Positions 53,936 to 64,000 of a stretch of 64,000 bases of DNA are shown here, piece after piece (position 1 is the first letter of the stretch; the number at the start of each line of letters is the position of its first letter). The stretch is from contig OZ025210.1 in assembly GCA_964019055.1 (NCBI GenBank), positions 14,429,832 through 14,493,831 of the forward strand. The letters run 5' to 3'. The notes beneath the pieces are model-generated. The model saw nothing but the letters and a program-made list of their open reading frames with translations, did not search any database and was not told the DNA's origin. Source of the DNA: Anthopleura xanthogrammica. Taxonomy: Eukaryota > Cnidaria > Anthozoa > Actiniaria > Actiniidae. Position numbers and translations under genes: made by a program.

Positions 53936-54450
53936 ATTTAAACTGTTAAATGTAGAGATAAGGGACGGATCCTTAGAGAATTGATTGATTTTGAAGAAAC
54001 AAAAAAAAAGTATTTTTGAAGCAAGCAATTTATCGAGGGGGATCAGTGCCTCTCTGATTAGGGGAGATAAGTTGATCTTTAGTAGGTAAGAAAGTAAGTA
54101 AGAAAGTAAGAGTAACTGTTTTTTCCCTTATTCTTGCTTGTTTCAAAAAAGCAGTCATTTCTCTCAGGACTGGCTAAGTTTACTAAGGCGCGCGCCTCAA
54201 AGAGTGTTGTACGAATCTGGTTGAAATCAGCGCCGCGGTTTGTCTGTGACTAAACAGTAGATGACAGAAAAAAACATTTCCAAGAATTCTCACCAAAGTG
54301 GTCTTCTTATTGATCAATCAATCAACTGTTCGCCCATCCCTCCTTGAGAGACACTCAGCTGTCATTCTACTAGAAAGACGTTCAACCATTATTATGTAAA
54401 CTTTTTTCCTTTCGCCTGAAACAGGAATTGATATATCATTAATTTATATA
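53936..54450. other. Intergenic, no gene seen
   Basis: No exon-like block, hairpin or long frame is evident here. Confidence 0.4.
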
Positions 54451-54585
54451 CTCGTGTCAGCATAGAGTCCAATGCTACACTGGTGATAAAGAATGTTACG
54501 CTAGCTGATAGCGGTACGTATAGATGCAGTCTCATGCTGACGACATGAGATCCGATCACAAGTAAAGCGATGATTGTTGTCACAT
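54451..54585 (+). pseudogene. Relic of the 3' half of a D1 exon
   Basis: The stretch matches the end of F/G-type D1 (gagtccaatgctacactggt, then the region for LADSGTY and a cacat|gtaag donor), but an in-frame stop (acatga) and missing 5' half show it is a remnant. Confidence 0.65.
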
Positions 54586-54656
54586 GTAAGAAGCTTACTC
54601 TTTAATTATCATATTATTTTTTTAATTATAGGTTCGCAAGGCACAGGACAAAGGTC

Positions 54657-54722
54657 ATGAATCTACCACGCACGACTATTTTTATTTTTTGCACGTTGTC
54701 TATTTATTTAGCTGGATTCAAG
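54657..54722 (+). pseudogene. Relic leader exon similar to that of F
   Basis: From the ATG the sequence matches the F leader (ctaccacgcacgactatt, then tttagctggattcaag|gt) but is 66 rather than 76 bases, so the frame after splicing is wrong. No D1 exon follows. With the purine tract and flank after it, it mirrors the arrangement F to G. Confidence 0.65.
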
Positions 54723-54789
54723 GTATCCAACCCATTCTATATATATTACGTTATACTTTTGTCTACAATATTCATACTTCAAAGTACAA

Positions 54790-54950
54790 AGTACAAATTA
54801 AGAAAGAAAGAAAGTCCAAAAAAATAAAGAAAGAAAGTAGAAAAAAGAAACAAAGAAAGAAAAAAAAAGTAGAAAGGAAAATATAAAGAAAGAAAAAATA
54901 AGAGAAAGACAAAAAAAAAAAGTAAATAAAAAAGAAAGAAAGAAACAGAC
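54790..54950. repeat. Purine-rich simple sequence (gaaa)n
   Basis: Counterpart of the tract at 40208-40400 in the duplicated block. Confidence 0.8.
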
Positions 54951-55982
54951 AGCTAAGGAATAAATTGAGCAATTTAAGTATCTGCCAGTATAACCAAATA
55001 AAACATATAAACAGGGAATTCTAACTTTAATAGGTTAAACAATTTTGGCTTCATTCGTATGTAAAAAAAAAAAAAAAGAGATTTTGTCAGAGTCCAAGAC
55101 AAATAATTGCTAGCATTAGTAACGGATTACACCCATTATGCACACTTGGAAAGATGTACCAATATTGAAATATAACAAATAAAATAACTGTAATCAGTGT
55201 AGTGTGTCGTAGAGTATAGCGTATATACGAAAAAAAGTTTCTTATCTTTCTTGGGATATTTGGAGATGCCTTCTAGAGTGTTGTTTTAACAATTCCTTTC
55301 CAACTTGAAAGACCATCAAAAAGCTTTGCGCCATCCATAAAAAGTCCCCTTCCCATCACAATGATATGCTAAACAATATGGGGATTTCCCCATAAAGACG
55401 CTTTCGAAACCCTTGTAATACATTTAAGGAATTCAATAGCAAATAGTGGTGAATATGAGGCTAAGATTATTCTTTTCAACTAACAATAAAACATAAAAAT
55501 GTTGATGACCCTTACAGCAGTGACCTGTTGAACATTTCCGAATAAAGTCGCGATTTTCTTCAGGAAAGATACACCATATGAAGTCAAGGGTCGATACCAT
55601 TACCACAAAGCCACTGGAATAAGCCGAAATCATGCTTACGCCATGAAACTCAATTCATTATTTAATTTGAATAAATAAATGAAGGCAAATAAAACAAAAT
55701 AAATAACTAAATAAATATTTATGATTAACTATGGTTATCATTATGAACTTGATATTAAAAAAAATGACCTTACCTATTTTCTTATTCTGATAAAGGTACC
55801 ATGATCCAGTGCTCCCTTGACTGTAATATGATTTAGTTGGTTTTGTTCCACTATAATGGAAGTAGACTAACGGTTTCATTCTTGTGTAGTTTCGAGAAAA
55901 ATCCCACACATATACATAAACCACTGAAATATGGAAGTGAAACATCATTCCTATTTAAATATTATATAATCTTGATCCGTCG
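54951..55982. repeat. Segmental duplication, copy 2 (5' flank of gene I)
   Basis: Close copy of 40401-41440, running to the leader of gene I. Small insertions and deletions distinguish the two. No gene seen. Confidence 0.8.
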
Positions 55983-57644
55983 ATGCTTTTGTCTATTAGA
56001 ACAATCAGGTTCTCTGCAGATCTATTGATTTTAGTGATAATAATGTTACTAGTGAGCAGGACTAAAGGTAAGACTCATTTCCTTACTTTTCCAGTTTTTG
56101 TTTTATTCAACAGGAAAACTCACCTCTCTAATTTATCGTTATTTTCCCTGGGGGATATTCCAGGTGCAGTTCGTTTCACAATAGTTCCACCAAGTGTTTT
56201 ATATGTGTCTGTAGAAGAAACAGCTAAGTTCGTGTGGGATTACAGTGTGGATAACAGGAATGAAGAGTTTGATGTTTTTTCACCAATATGGTTATTCTTT
56301 GCCGTAAATCGCAGTGACTTTCTAATCGCACAAGAAAATGTATTCAACAACTTGGAATGGTACATAAACAGCAATACATGTCCTGCTAGACTACTGAACC
56401 CTGTTCGAGTGAGTAAAGAATCAACTGCTACACTGGTAATCCATAATGTAACTCTGGCTGATAGTGGTACGTATGGATGTGTTCTGGTGCTGGCAACAAG
56501 AAGCCCCATAACAAGTAAAGTCAAGCTCGTCGTAACATGTAGGTTTAATATGTTTTTATATGCTATACATCATTTATATATCGATAACGTTAGGAAAATG
56601 AAAAAAAAAAATCATATACCTTTTTTTTTCAAATTTTCTTTTTTTCTGTCATCCGTTAAACAATTACATCATGCATTCGTTTATCCTCCGCGCTTCCATT
56701 TGTTTATGTCTCCTTTTTACTATATCCTTTTGATAAGGATTTATTATTTGATTTTTTTTTGTTTGCTTTTTTCCTTTTTTTTTGTAGACAAGTTTGCTGG
56801 TATGTTTTTTTGCATGCGCATGAGCAATAATATAACCACTTTTAATGCTTTCCTTTCATCTATACAGCTTTTCTTTATATCTCTTTAAATCCGTCCTTTT
56901 CAAACATTCCTATAAATGAATCCCAAGAATTATCCATCAGATGTTCTGCAGTTGGAACCCCTCTGCCAAAGGTCACGTGGCTGAGATTACTAGATGTCGG
57001 CAAGTCTCATCATAATGAAGGCGTAGGAAATGCGACATTTAATATACCAACTATCAAAAGAAATGATAGTGGGATATATAACTGCTGCGTCACTAACAAC
57101 CCGAACCAGAATCCAATCTGCAGGAGCACCACAATATCTGTCCACTGTGAGTTCAGTACATTGACATTATTTTGTTATTAACGGTGTCATCAAAGAAAAA
57201 ACAAACAAACAAACAAACAAACAAACAAACAAACAAACAAACAAACAAACAAACAAACAAACAAACAAACAAACAAACAAACAAACAAACAAACAAACAA
57301 ACAAACAAACAAACAAACAAACAAACAAACAAACAAACAAACAAACAAACAAACAAACAAACAAACAAACAAACAAACAAACAAACAAACAAACAAACAA
57401 ACAAACAAACAAACAAACAAACAAACAAACAAACAGACAGACAGACAGACAAACAAACAAACAAACAAACAAACAAACAAACAAACAAACAAACAAACAG
57501 ACAAACAAACAAACAAACAAACAAACAAACAAACAAACAAACAAACAAACAAACAAACAAACAGACAGACAGACAGACAAACAAACAAACAAACAAACAA
57601 ACAAACAAACAAACAAACAAACAAACAAACAAACAAACAAACAA

Positions 57645-57679
<35 letters not shown>

Positions 57680-60391
57680 GTAGGCTGTTTCTAATATCTA
57701 TATGTATGTATAACACAGTTTTCGTATGGCTAAGAAAAGCTTACCGCACGGAGCGCTCCTTGTCGTGACCGTGTCAGTGCCGTGCCGTAACCGTGCTGTA
57801 GCCATTCCGTGTGCGTAACTTTTCACACTCATATGAAATCTGCTCTATAATTCGTTCTCTATACAGACAAACCAGAAATAGATGTAATTCAGTCCATCAA
57901 CACAGTTTCTTCATATAATGAAGGTTTAATCGTATTAATTTGTTTGGGAAGTGGCGTGCCCTCTCCTCAGTTCACGTGGTTTGATCCCCGTAATCAATCA
58001 ATAGCTGCAGGATCACATAATGTTACTGGCAGAAATATATTAACCATCAACCCAGACAGCTATGGGTTGTACAGATGTAAAGCAGAAAATATACTTGGTT
58101 ATGATGAACACTTCATCAATGTCACTCAAACAGGTTTGAAATTATCATGTTTACGTTTGTTTCTTACACGATTATTTATTTGGTTGCCAGGCTTTCGCAA
58201 TTCTAGTGCATCTTCAGGGCGAAATGTAGGTATTACGTGTTTGTTTCTCTGATTTGTCCTTATATTCGTAAAACGCGCGCAAATAACGCGCGAATAAAAT
58301 CATTTGAATCATTGTAATACCTACTTTTCGCCCTGAAGATGGATGGATGGATAGAGGGATAGATTGATGGATAGATGGACAGTTGGATGAATGAATGGGT
58401 TGGATAGATGGATGGATGGATGGATGGATGGATAGATGGATGGATTGATGGATGGATGGATGGCAGTTGAATGAATGGATGAGATGGATGGATTGTTTAT
58501 CCAATGCATGGTAAGATGGATATATTTATTCATTATTGATTGACTTGTAACTTGTAAACATTTGTTGCCCTTTTAGTCCACCCAACGTCTCAAGAGCCAA
58601 GCAGATATTCACATCTAATAACCACGCCTTCACCACAAACCATTACAGGTTAAGATTATCAATAACCCAGTGACCCCGTCACAACTAATTTGCTTGATTT
58701 GGCTTAGGGACCGGTCATTATTTATGTGAGGGGGGGGGGGGGGGAATCAAGGGGGGTCAGGCTTATATTTTTCAAAGAAAGGTGGGTGGGTCAAAATATA
58801 ATTTCAGTTGTAAAAATGCAAGAAAATATTCAAGCAAATGTAAATGTACAAGAATATATTCAAGCAAAAACAGGTATGAGGGAGGGTTGTTGGGGAGGGA
58901 GAGTGAGGTTGTTTAAGAGATTTGTAATTTTTTTACGACAGTATAATGAATGGTATGATATATACAGAATCGAGAAAATACCTCGGAAATGAATTCTATA
59001 TTGGGTGGGTCAAAAATTAAATTTAATACTTCAAGGGGTGGGTCAGGGAAAAATGTTTTAATGCAGACAAACCCCCCCCCCCCCCCCCACCCACATAAAT
59101 AATGACCGGTCCCTAAATTCTTGACATTTTATTTAACTTCTTTATCATCATCCCTAGGTTACAATTCTAAAACAAAGCAAGGAGAGAAGGCTTGCTCGAA
59201 ACTATATTTCCAAAGTAATGGCAGTTCTTATTCTACATTTATTTTAATTCATTCGCGTCTCCAATAATAATACAATGCTATTTTTTTTGATATGGACGTT
59301 TCTTTTATATTTTTCCTGTACAATCACCCCAGACTCGTAGACAGGGACTGTTTGCTACTTGTAACCAATAACTCGTGCCTTTTTTTTCAGGTCGAACCTT
59401 TGCAACTGCTCATCTTATTGTGACTTCAATATCAATAGTTGGGAATATCATCATGGCAGTATTAGTCTGTTACATGGTCAAGAAGACGGGTTTCAAAGGT
59501 AAACACCAGAAATCCATACACTCCCCTCCCTTTTTTCTATGAGAAACTAAATACAAGCTGTGTGCTACTATTAAGCATATTTTACGAGGTATGTAACATA
59601 ACTTATAAGTAGTATCAGTCTGTTTGTTTACCTTGTTTGTTTGTTTGACTCTAGATGTAATGAAGAAAAACAACAAACAAAGGTGAGGCAACATGTTCAC
59701 ATATCGTATAGATTCTATTTGCACCAAGCGGGAAAATATCTAAGTCCGTGAGCGAGAAAAAAGAACTCATAGCTGACGTCACTTGTCGCGATCATAGCCA
59801 ACTGTTTTCTAATAATATTAATAATGTCGCTCTTCTAGGATTTTACAACAAGACTCTTTTGTAATGAAAACGGTGAGTTTTCTTTATTAATCAGAAAAAT
59901 TTCAATCGAGAAATGAGCTGAAAAACATTTACACCATGTGTTATCAAAAAAAGGAAACTAAACAGCGTCATCATTCTCTTCGTTTCTTCACTGTAACACA
60001 GGATGGAATACAAATAGTGGAACCACACGAACCAGCAGTATCGAACACAAACCACGAATCATCAGATATCATACCACCGAATATTAATATTGAAGAAGTA
60101 TCGAGAGACTCTGGACCCACCTTATTGGACGAGAGGAAACCAAAAGAGAACCCTGCAGAGCAGCACTTTCTATCAGAAACTCAGCATATTTATCAACAGT
60201 TAAACGATGGGGTGTCATTGTTGAGAGAGCACGAGTATCAGTCGCTACAAATGGAGAAAGACGAAATAAGGCAAACACCTAGCCTTTCTTCTGTGACTGT
60301 ACAAAAACATGCTACATCAAATGTTGATGACAAGCAGCAAGGGTCGGAATATCAACTACTGCATCTGTATTCAAAAATAGGAGAAAAGTAG
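55983..60391 (+). CDS. Gene I: Alr-like receptor with three Ig-like domains and an ITAM tail, mosaic
   Basis: Exons: leader 55983-56067, D1 56164-56538, D2 56868-57146, D3 57867-58133, spacers 58577-58648 and 59158-59214, membrane 59391-59498, then 59654-59681, 59839-59872 and tail 60002-60391; the sum is 1695 bases, 564 residues. D1-D3 are close to genes G and J. The membrane exon ([25 protein letters not shown]), small exons and tail belong to the F type and resemble those of A-D. The tail has IYQQL-x11-EYQSL, an ITAM spacing, and a final [11 protein letters not shown]. The ATG used by G and J is ATC here, so translation should start at the upstream in-frame ATG (55983). The D2-D3 intron contains a 480-base caaa microsatellite and the next introns two MITEs. 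All splice sites are usable and the frame is open. Confidence 0.8.
57196..57680. repeat. Microsatellite (caaa)n with interspersed (caga)n
   Basis: About 120 tetranucleotide copies in the D2-D3 intron of gene I. At the same intron position genes G and J have only short caga-type tracts (about 44580-44625 and 62780-62875). All frames through it are artefacts. Confidence 0.98.
58210..58340. repeat. MITE with 26-base inverted ends
   Basis: atcttcagggcgaaatgtag at the left and its near-complement ctacttttcgccctgaagat at the right enclose 80 bases with an acgcgcgcaaataacgcgcg core. It lies in the intron after D3 of gene I and is followed by a ggat microsatellite. Confidence 0.7.
58338..58482. repeat. 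Microsatellite (ggat)n, imperfect
   Basis: Runs of ggatggatgg with interruptions (gatagatgg, ttgatgg), starting in the right end of the MITE. Confidence 0.9.
58704..59116. repeat. MITE with inverted ends and terminal G-runs
   Basis: The ends ttagggaccggtcattattt and aaataatgaccggtccctaa are exact inverted copies. Each is followed inward by a run of G (C on the other side) of about 12-14 bases. Inner tracts gggtgggtcaaaa and similar are also partly inverted. It has no credible gene. It sits in the spacer intron of gene I. Confidence 0.75.
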
Positions 60392-61448
60392 TTATTTGAA
60401 AGTAATGTTGAACATTGTTATGGAGCTAGAGGTTTCGATACAAAAATAAAAGAATAGTTACAATACAAAACAAAACAAAAAAAAAGAAAGAAAAAGGAAA
60501 GAATAAAATTATTGATATCAAAACAAAAAAAGTGCAAAAGCAAAAACAATCACTATAAATATCCAAGACTAAACGTAGGCTAGTTTAATTCTTGTTCAAC
60601 TTGACTGTGTTTGAGAAAAAAATTGATTGTAATTAAATGTAGTCGTTTTTAGATTGTTTTTAGAAAGTTTTGCACCTGATGTATTCCCTTTGAATTAATG
60701 CAGTATGGTATCAGGATACTAAAATGAAAACAATAAACACCTGAAATAAAAAGAAGATATATGTGAATGGAAAATAGTCAAATAAACATAAAAGAAAACA
60801 CTGGATTTGTATTAGTCTAATATCTATTTTGCAAGTTAATGATTTCACTTTTAGCGGGCCTAATGTATAGGTGTATCTTACACCAAAAAATCGGTACCAA
60901 GGTATGTTTTCCCACATTGAATGACCACAAAAAAGCTAATTGGTGCAGTGATTATTGCGCCTGCGCTGCCCATAGTTACGAATCCTCTACCGAATGCTCG
61001 ACCACAAGGGGGCTTTTTTTAGATGCTTTCGAAAGGAATCTAAACGTGTTCTCTTCGAATAAACAATTAACATAAAAGCGCAGTGAAACGGGTGGTAACA
61101 CTTGGTTTTCTTCAAAAAAGAGAGAAAGTAGCAACTGAAGAGAACACGAAAACAAGACAAACCAAATCAAGCCAAAACAAAAATCCAAACTAAATGAAAT
61201 AAAAGAAGAGTGAAAACTTCTTGTTCTCCAATAATCACCCAAGTTCTAAGCTCCCTCCAGAATAGAAAATATATTTCGAATATTTTAAGGGATGTTGAAA
61301 GTTCAACGATAACGAAAAATAGTTCATTACTACTGTTGTTTCGATAAGAATCCCACACACATCAAACACAGAACCATGAAAGTGAAATACGATACATATT
61401 TGAATATCATATCATTTTGATCCGTCAATGCTTTAATCTATTAGAACA
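60392..61448. other. Intergenic region between I and J
   Basis: No gene seen. The last about 100 bases resemble the 5' flanks of G and I (gaatatcatatcattttgat before the leader). The larger duplicated flank of G and I is not present. Confidence 0.4.
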
Positions 61449-64000
61449 ATGAGGTTCACTGTAGACCTATTGATTTTACTGATGATTAATATGCTACTTG
61501 GCAGGACTCACGGTGAGAGGTTTATTTACTAAAAGCTTAATGAACAGGAATATCCCTTTGCTTGCTTACAGATATTTTTCCTGGTGGATATTTCAGGTGC
61601 AGCTCGTTTCACAGTAGTTCCACCAAGTGTGTTATATGTGTCTGTAGGAGAAACAGCTAAGCTCGTGTGGGATTACAGTGTGGATAACAGGACTGAAGAG
61701 TTTGATGTTTTTTCACCAAGGTGGTTATTTTATGATGACAATGGCAGTGCATTTCTTATTGCACAAGAAAATGTATTCAACAACGCGAAATGGTACATAA
61801 ACAGCGATACATGTCCTGCCAGACTACTGAACCCTGTTCGAGTGAGTAAAGAATCAACTTCTACACTGGTAATCCATAATGTAACTCTGGCTGATAGTGG
61901 TACGTATGGATGTGATCTGGTGCTGAAAACAAGAAGCCCCATAACAAGTAAAGTCAAGCTCATCGTAACATGTAGGTTCAAAATGTTTGAAGATGCTATA
62001 CATCATTTATCAATAATGTAAGGACAATGAAAACAAAATTACATTATTTTCTCAAGTTTTCTTTTTTTCTGTTATCCACTAAACAATTACATCTAGCATT
62101 CAATTATCCTCCGCGCTTCAATTTGTTTATGTCTCCTTTTTGCTATATCTTTTTTATGAGGATTTATTATTTTATTATTCTTTTTTGGTGTTTTGCTTTT
62201 TTTTGTTGTAGTTTTCGGGTATGTTTTTTTAGCATGCGCATGAGCAATATTATAACTTATTCTAATGTTTTCCTTTCTTCTTTACAGCTTTTCTTTATAT
62301 TACTTTAAATCCGTCCTCTTCAAACATTCCTATAAAAGAATCCCAAGAATTATCCATCAGCTGTTGTGCAGTTGGAACCCCTCTGCCAAACATCACGTGG
62401 CTGAGATTACTGGATGTTGGCAAGTCTCATAAGAACGAAGGCGTAGGGAATGTGACATTTAACATTCCAAATATCACAAGAAATGACAGTGGGATATATA
62501 ACTGCTGTGCCACTAACAACCCGAACCAGACTCCAATCTGCAGGAGCACCACAATATCTGTCCAATGTGAGTTCAGTACATTGACATTATTTTGTTATTA
62601 ACGGTGTCATCATTTGAGTCCAAATATTGACGCTTTGAGGTCACCAGAAGCCTGAGTTCGAATTGGAATAAGGATGTTTGTTTGAGAGGTGTGCGCTGCT
62701 ACAGCTACGTTACCGGTGTTTCATTATTACGTAGAACATATGAGCGCAATACAACTCTGGTTCAAACAAATAAACTAACAAAACGACAGAGAAAGACACA
62801 CAAACATACACACAGACAGACACACAGACAGACACACAGACAGGCACACAGACAGACACACAGACAGACAGAGAAGATCTTTGCGTATATCTATTTCATT
62901 CTAAACTTTTCGACAGCTGTTTGCAAACCCTTTTGCCCACAAATCTTGCGAACACACATCAGAAGGAATATGGTGAATAAATTTGTTCTCTTCACAGATA
63001 AACCAGAGATTGATGTAGTTCAGTCAAACAACACAGTGTCTTCATATAATGGAGGTACAATCAGGTTATACTGTCTGGCACGAGGCGTGCCTTCTCCTCT
63101 GTTCACGTGGTATGATCCCTGTAATCAATCATTAGCTGCAGGATCACATAATGTTACTGGCGGAAGTCTATTAACCATCAACCCAGACAGCTATGGGTTG
63201 TACAGATGTAAAGCAGAAAATATACTTGGTTATGATGAACACTTCATCAATGTCACTCAAACAGGTTTGGAAAACAGCTATTTAGTTCGTTCGCTCTTTA
63301 AATCTATTTGTATTTTCACATTGATTTTTTTAAATATTATATTATATTTTTTATTATTTTATTTATTTGTTTAATTGTTTATATTATTTTGATTATAACA
63401 TGAGCAACTAAAAAGCCACAAAGCATTTTTCGGAGAGGGTGAGAGGGGGCGATGCTATATAGTTTAAGTCAAAATTAAGTAATGTTTTTAAAAAAGTGCA
63501 AGCATATATCGAGTCTGTATGGACATTGCATAATAATAATCTTTTAACTCATGGGGCTTAAATTCTATATTCAAATGCACGATAAGAAGATAACGTGTGA
63601 TTTCGTCTGTTTTAGTTCTTTCTACTTCAAATGGGACAGTGCTGAAAAGCTATGTTATTAGTGCAACATCAGCAGTTAAACGAGGTTATTAAAAAAACAA
63701 ATTAGATCGACAGAAAAAAAAGCTGAAAATAAAACAGAACAAAACAAATCAGGCATATATTAATTTTGAATGTTTTTGATTGTGTTTTTAAAATATTTGT
63801 TTATTTATTGTTGTTGTTGTTGTTGTTGTTGTTGTTTTGATTTGTTTTTGTTTTTCTATTTTTCACGTTTTCCTAATCACTATAGCTAATTATGATGTCA
63901 AGGTTTGGAAACCATGAATCAATCAAACAAACAAATAAACAACCAAAAACAAAATATAACAAAATATATCATGTATAAATGTATAACGATCCATGCATTG
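61449..64000 (+). CDS. Gene J: Alr-like receptor of the G type, cut by the right edge
   Basis: Exons: leader 61449-61512 (MRFTVDLLILLMINMLLGRT), D1 61597-61971, D2 62288-62566, D3 62998-63264, spacer 63616-63684. D1-D3 are close to genes G and I. The spacer (LSTSNGTVLKSY) is of the G type, and introns after D3 also match G up to the last base of the window, so the second spacer, membrane and ITIM-type tail exons are expected just to the right. The upstream ATG present in G and I is followed here by an in-frame TAA, which confirms that the second ATG is the ancestral start. D2 has an unusual doubled cysteine (SISCC). No break is seen. Confidence 0.8.
62640..62725 (-). repeat. Decayed tRNA-derived SINE remnant, gene J intron
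   Basis: Counterpart of 44468-44525. On the minus strand a weak A-box-like part is followed by a ttcgaa core. The remnant predates the duplication of G and J. Confidence 0.3.

Noticed and set aside
57153..57768. Long frames rich in NKQT or VCLF
   Set aside because: They are translations of the caaa microsatellite in both directions.
1..64000. CRISPR arrays, bacterial operons or rRNA genes
   Set aside because: The direct repeats found are minisatellites or mobile-element ends without spacers, and the gene structure is spliced and eukaryotic.

Overview
The window reads as nuclear DNA of an animal with AT-rich, intron-rich genes, most likely a colonial hydroid of the Hydractinia type. It holds a tandem cluster of Alr-like allorecognition receptor genes, as in the allorecognition complex of Hydractinia. 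That identification rests on exon architecture and motifs (signal peptide, one V-like and one or two further Ig-like domains, spacer, one membrane segment, tyrosine-rich tail, each on its own exon); no database search was possible. All exon models below were drawn by hand from GT/AG sites, paralog comparison and reading phase. The complete models (B, C, D, G, H, I) sum to multiples of three.

Layout. 1-964: two palindromic elements. 964-4203: gene A, entering from the left, its tail replaced by LINE sequence. 5491-8537: gene B (two Ig domains). 9169-13376: gene C (three Ig domains). 13709-29560: an intact-looking 15.9 kb Polinton/Maverick with 445-bp inverted repeats, DNA polymerase B, integrase, packaging ATPase, major and probable minor capsid genes and about ten small genes. 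30160: relic leader exon. 30543-33715: gene D, paralog of B. 34401-36174: pseudogene E, related to C. 37855-40040: tail relic and pseudogene F. 41441-47082: gene G, with a tyrosine-recombinase element in an intron. 47907-52618: gene H, two tandem cysteine-less Ig-like domains and a GPI-type C terminus. 52819-53932: 42-bp minisatellite. 54451-54722: relic exons. 55983-60391: gene I. 61449 to the right edge: gene J, a paralog of G cut by the window end.

How the genes relate. A-F and I share one tail type: genes B, C, D and I end in an immunoreceptor-like YxxL-x11-YxxL pair followed by a conserved terminal EYQ.LHLY motif. G has a different membrane exon and tail with an ITIM-like IIYAEL plus two more YxxI motifs. 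Gene I joins a G-type ectodomain to an F-type membrane/tail, and gene C joins B-type leader and D1 to A-type D2/D3. Together with the B-C/D-E block duplication, this shows a cluster that evolves by tandem duplication and exchange of exon modules between ectodomain and signalling tail.

Mobile DNA marks much of the window: a LINE fragment with a nested tRNA-bearing retroposon, a Penelope-like fragment, a hairpin element family tied to a tyrosine recombinase, several MITEs and large microsatellites. In the Polinton, nearly every gene except POLB and INT carries an ATAAAG-like motif just before its start codon, which suggests a virus-like late gene set.
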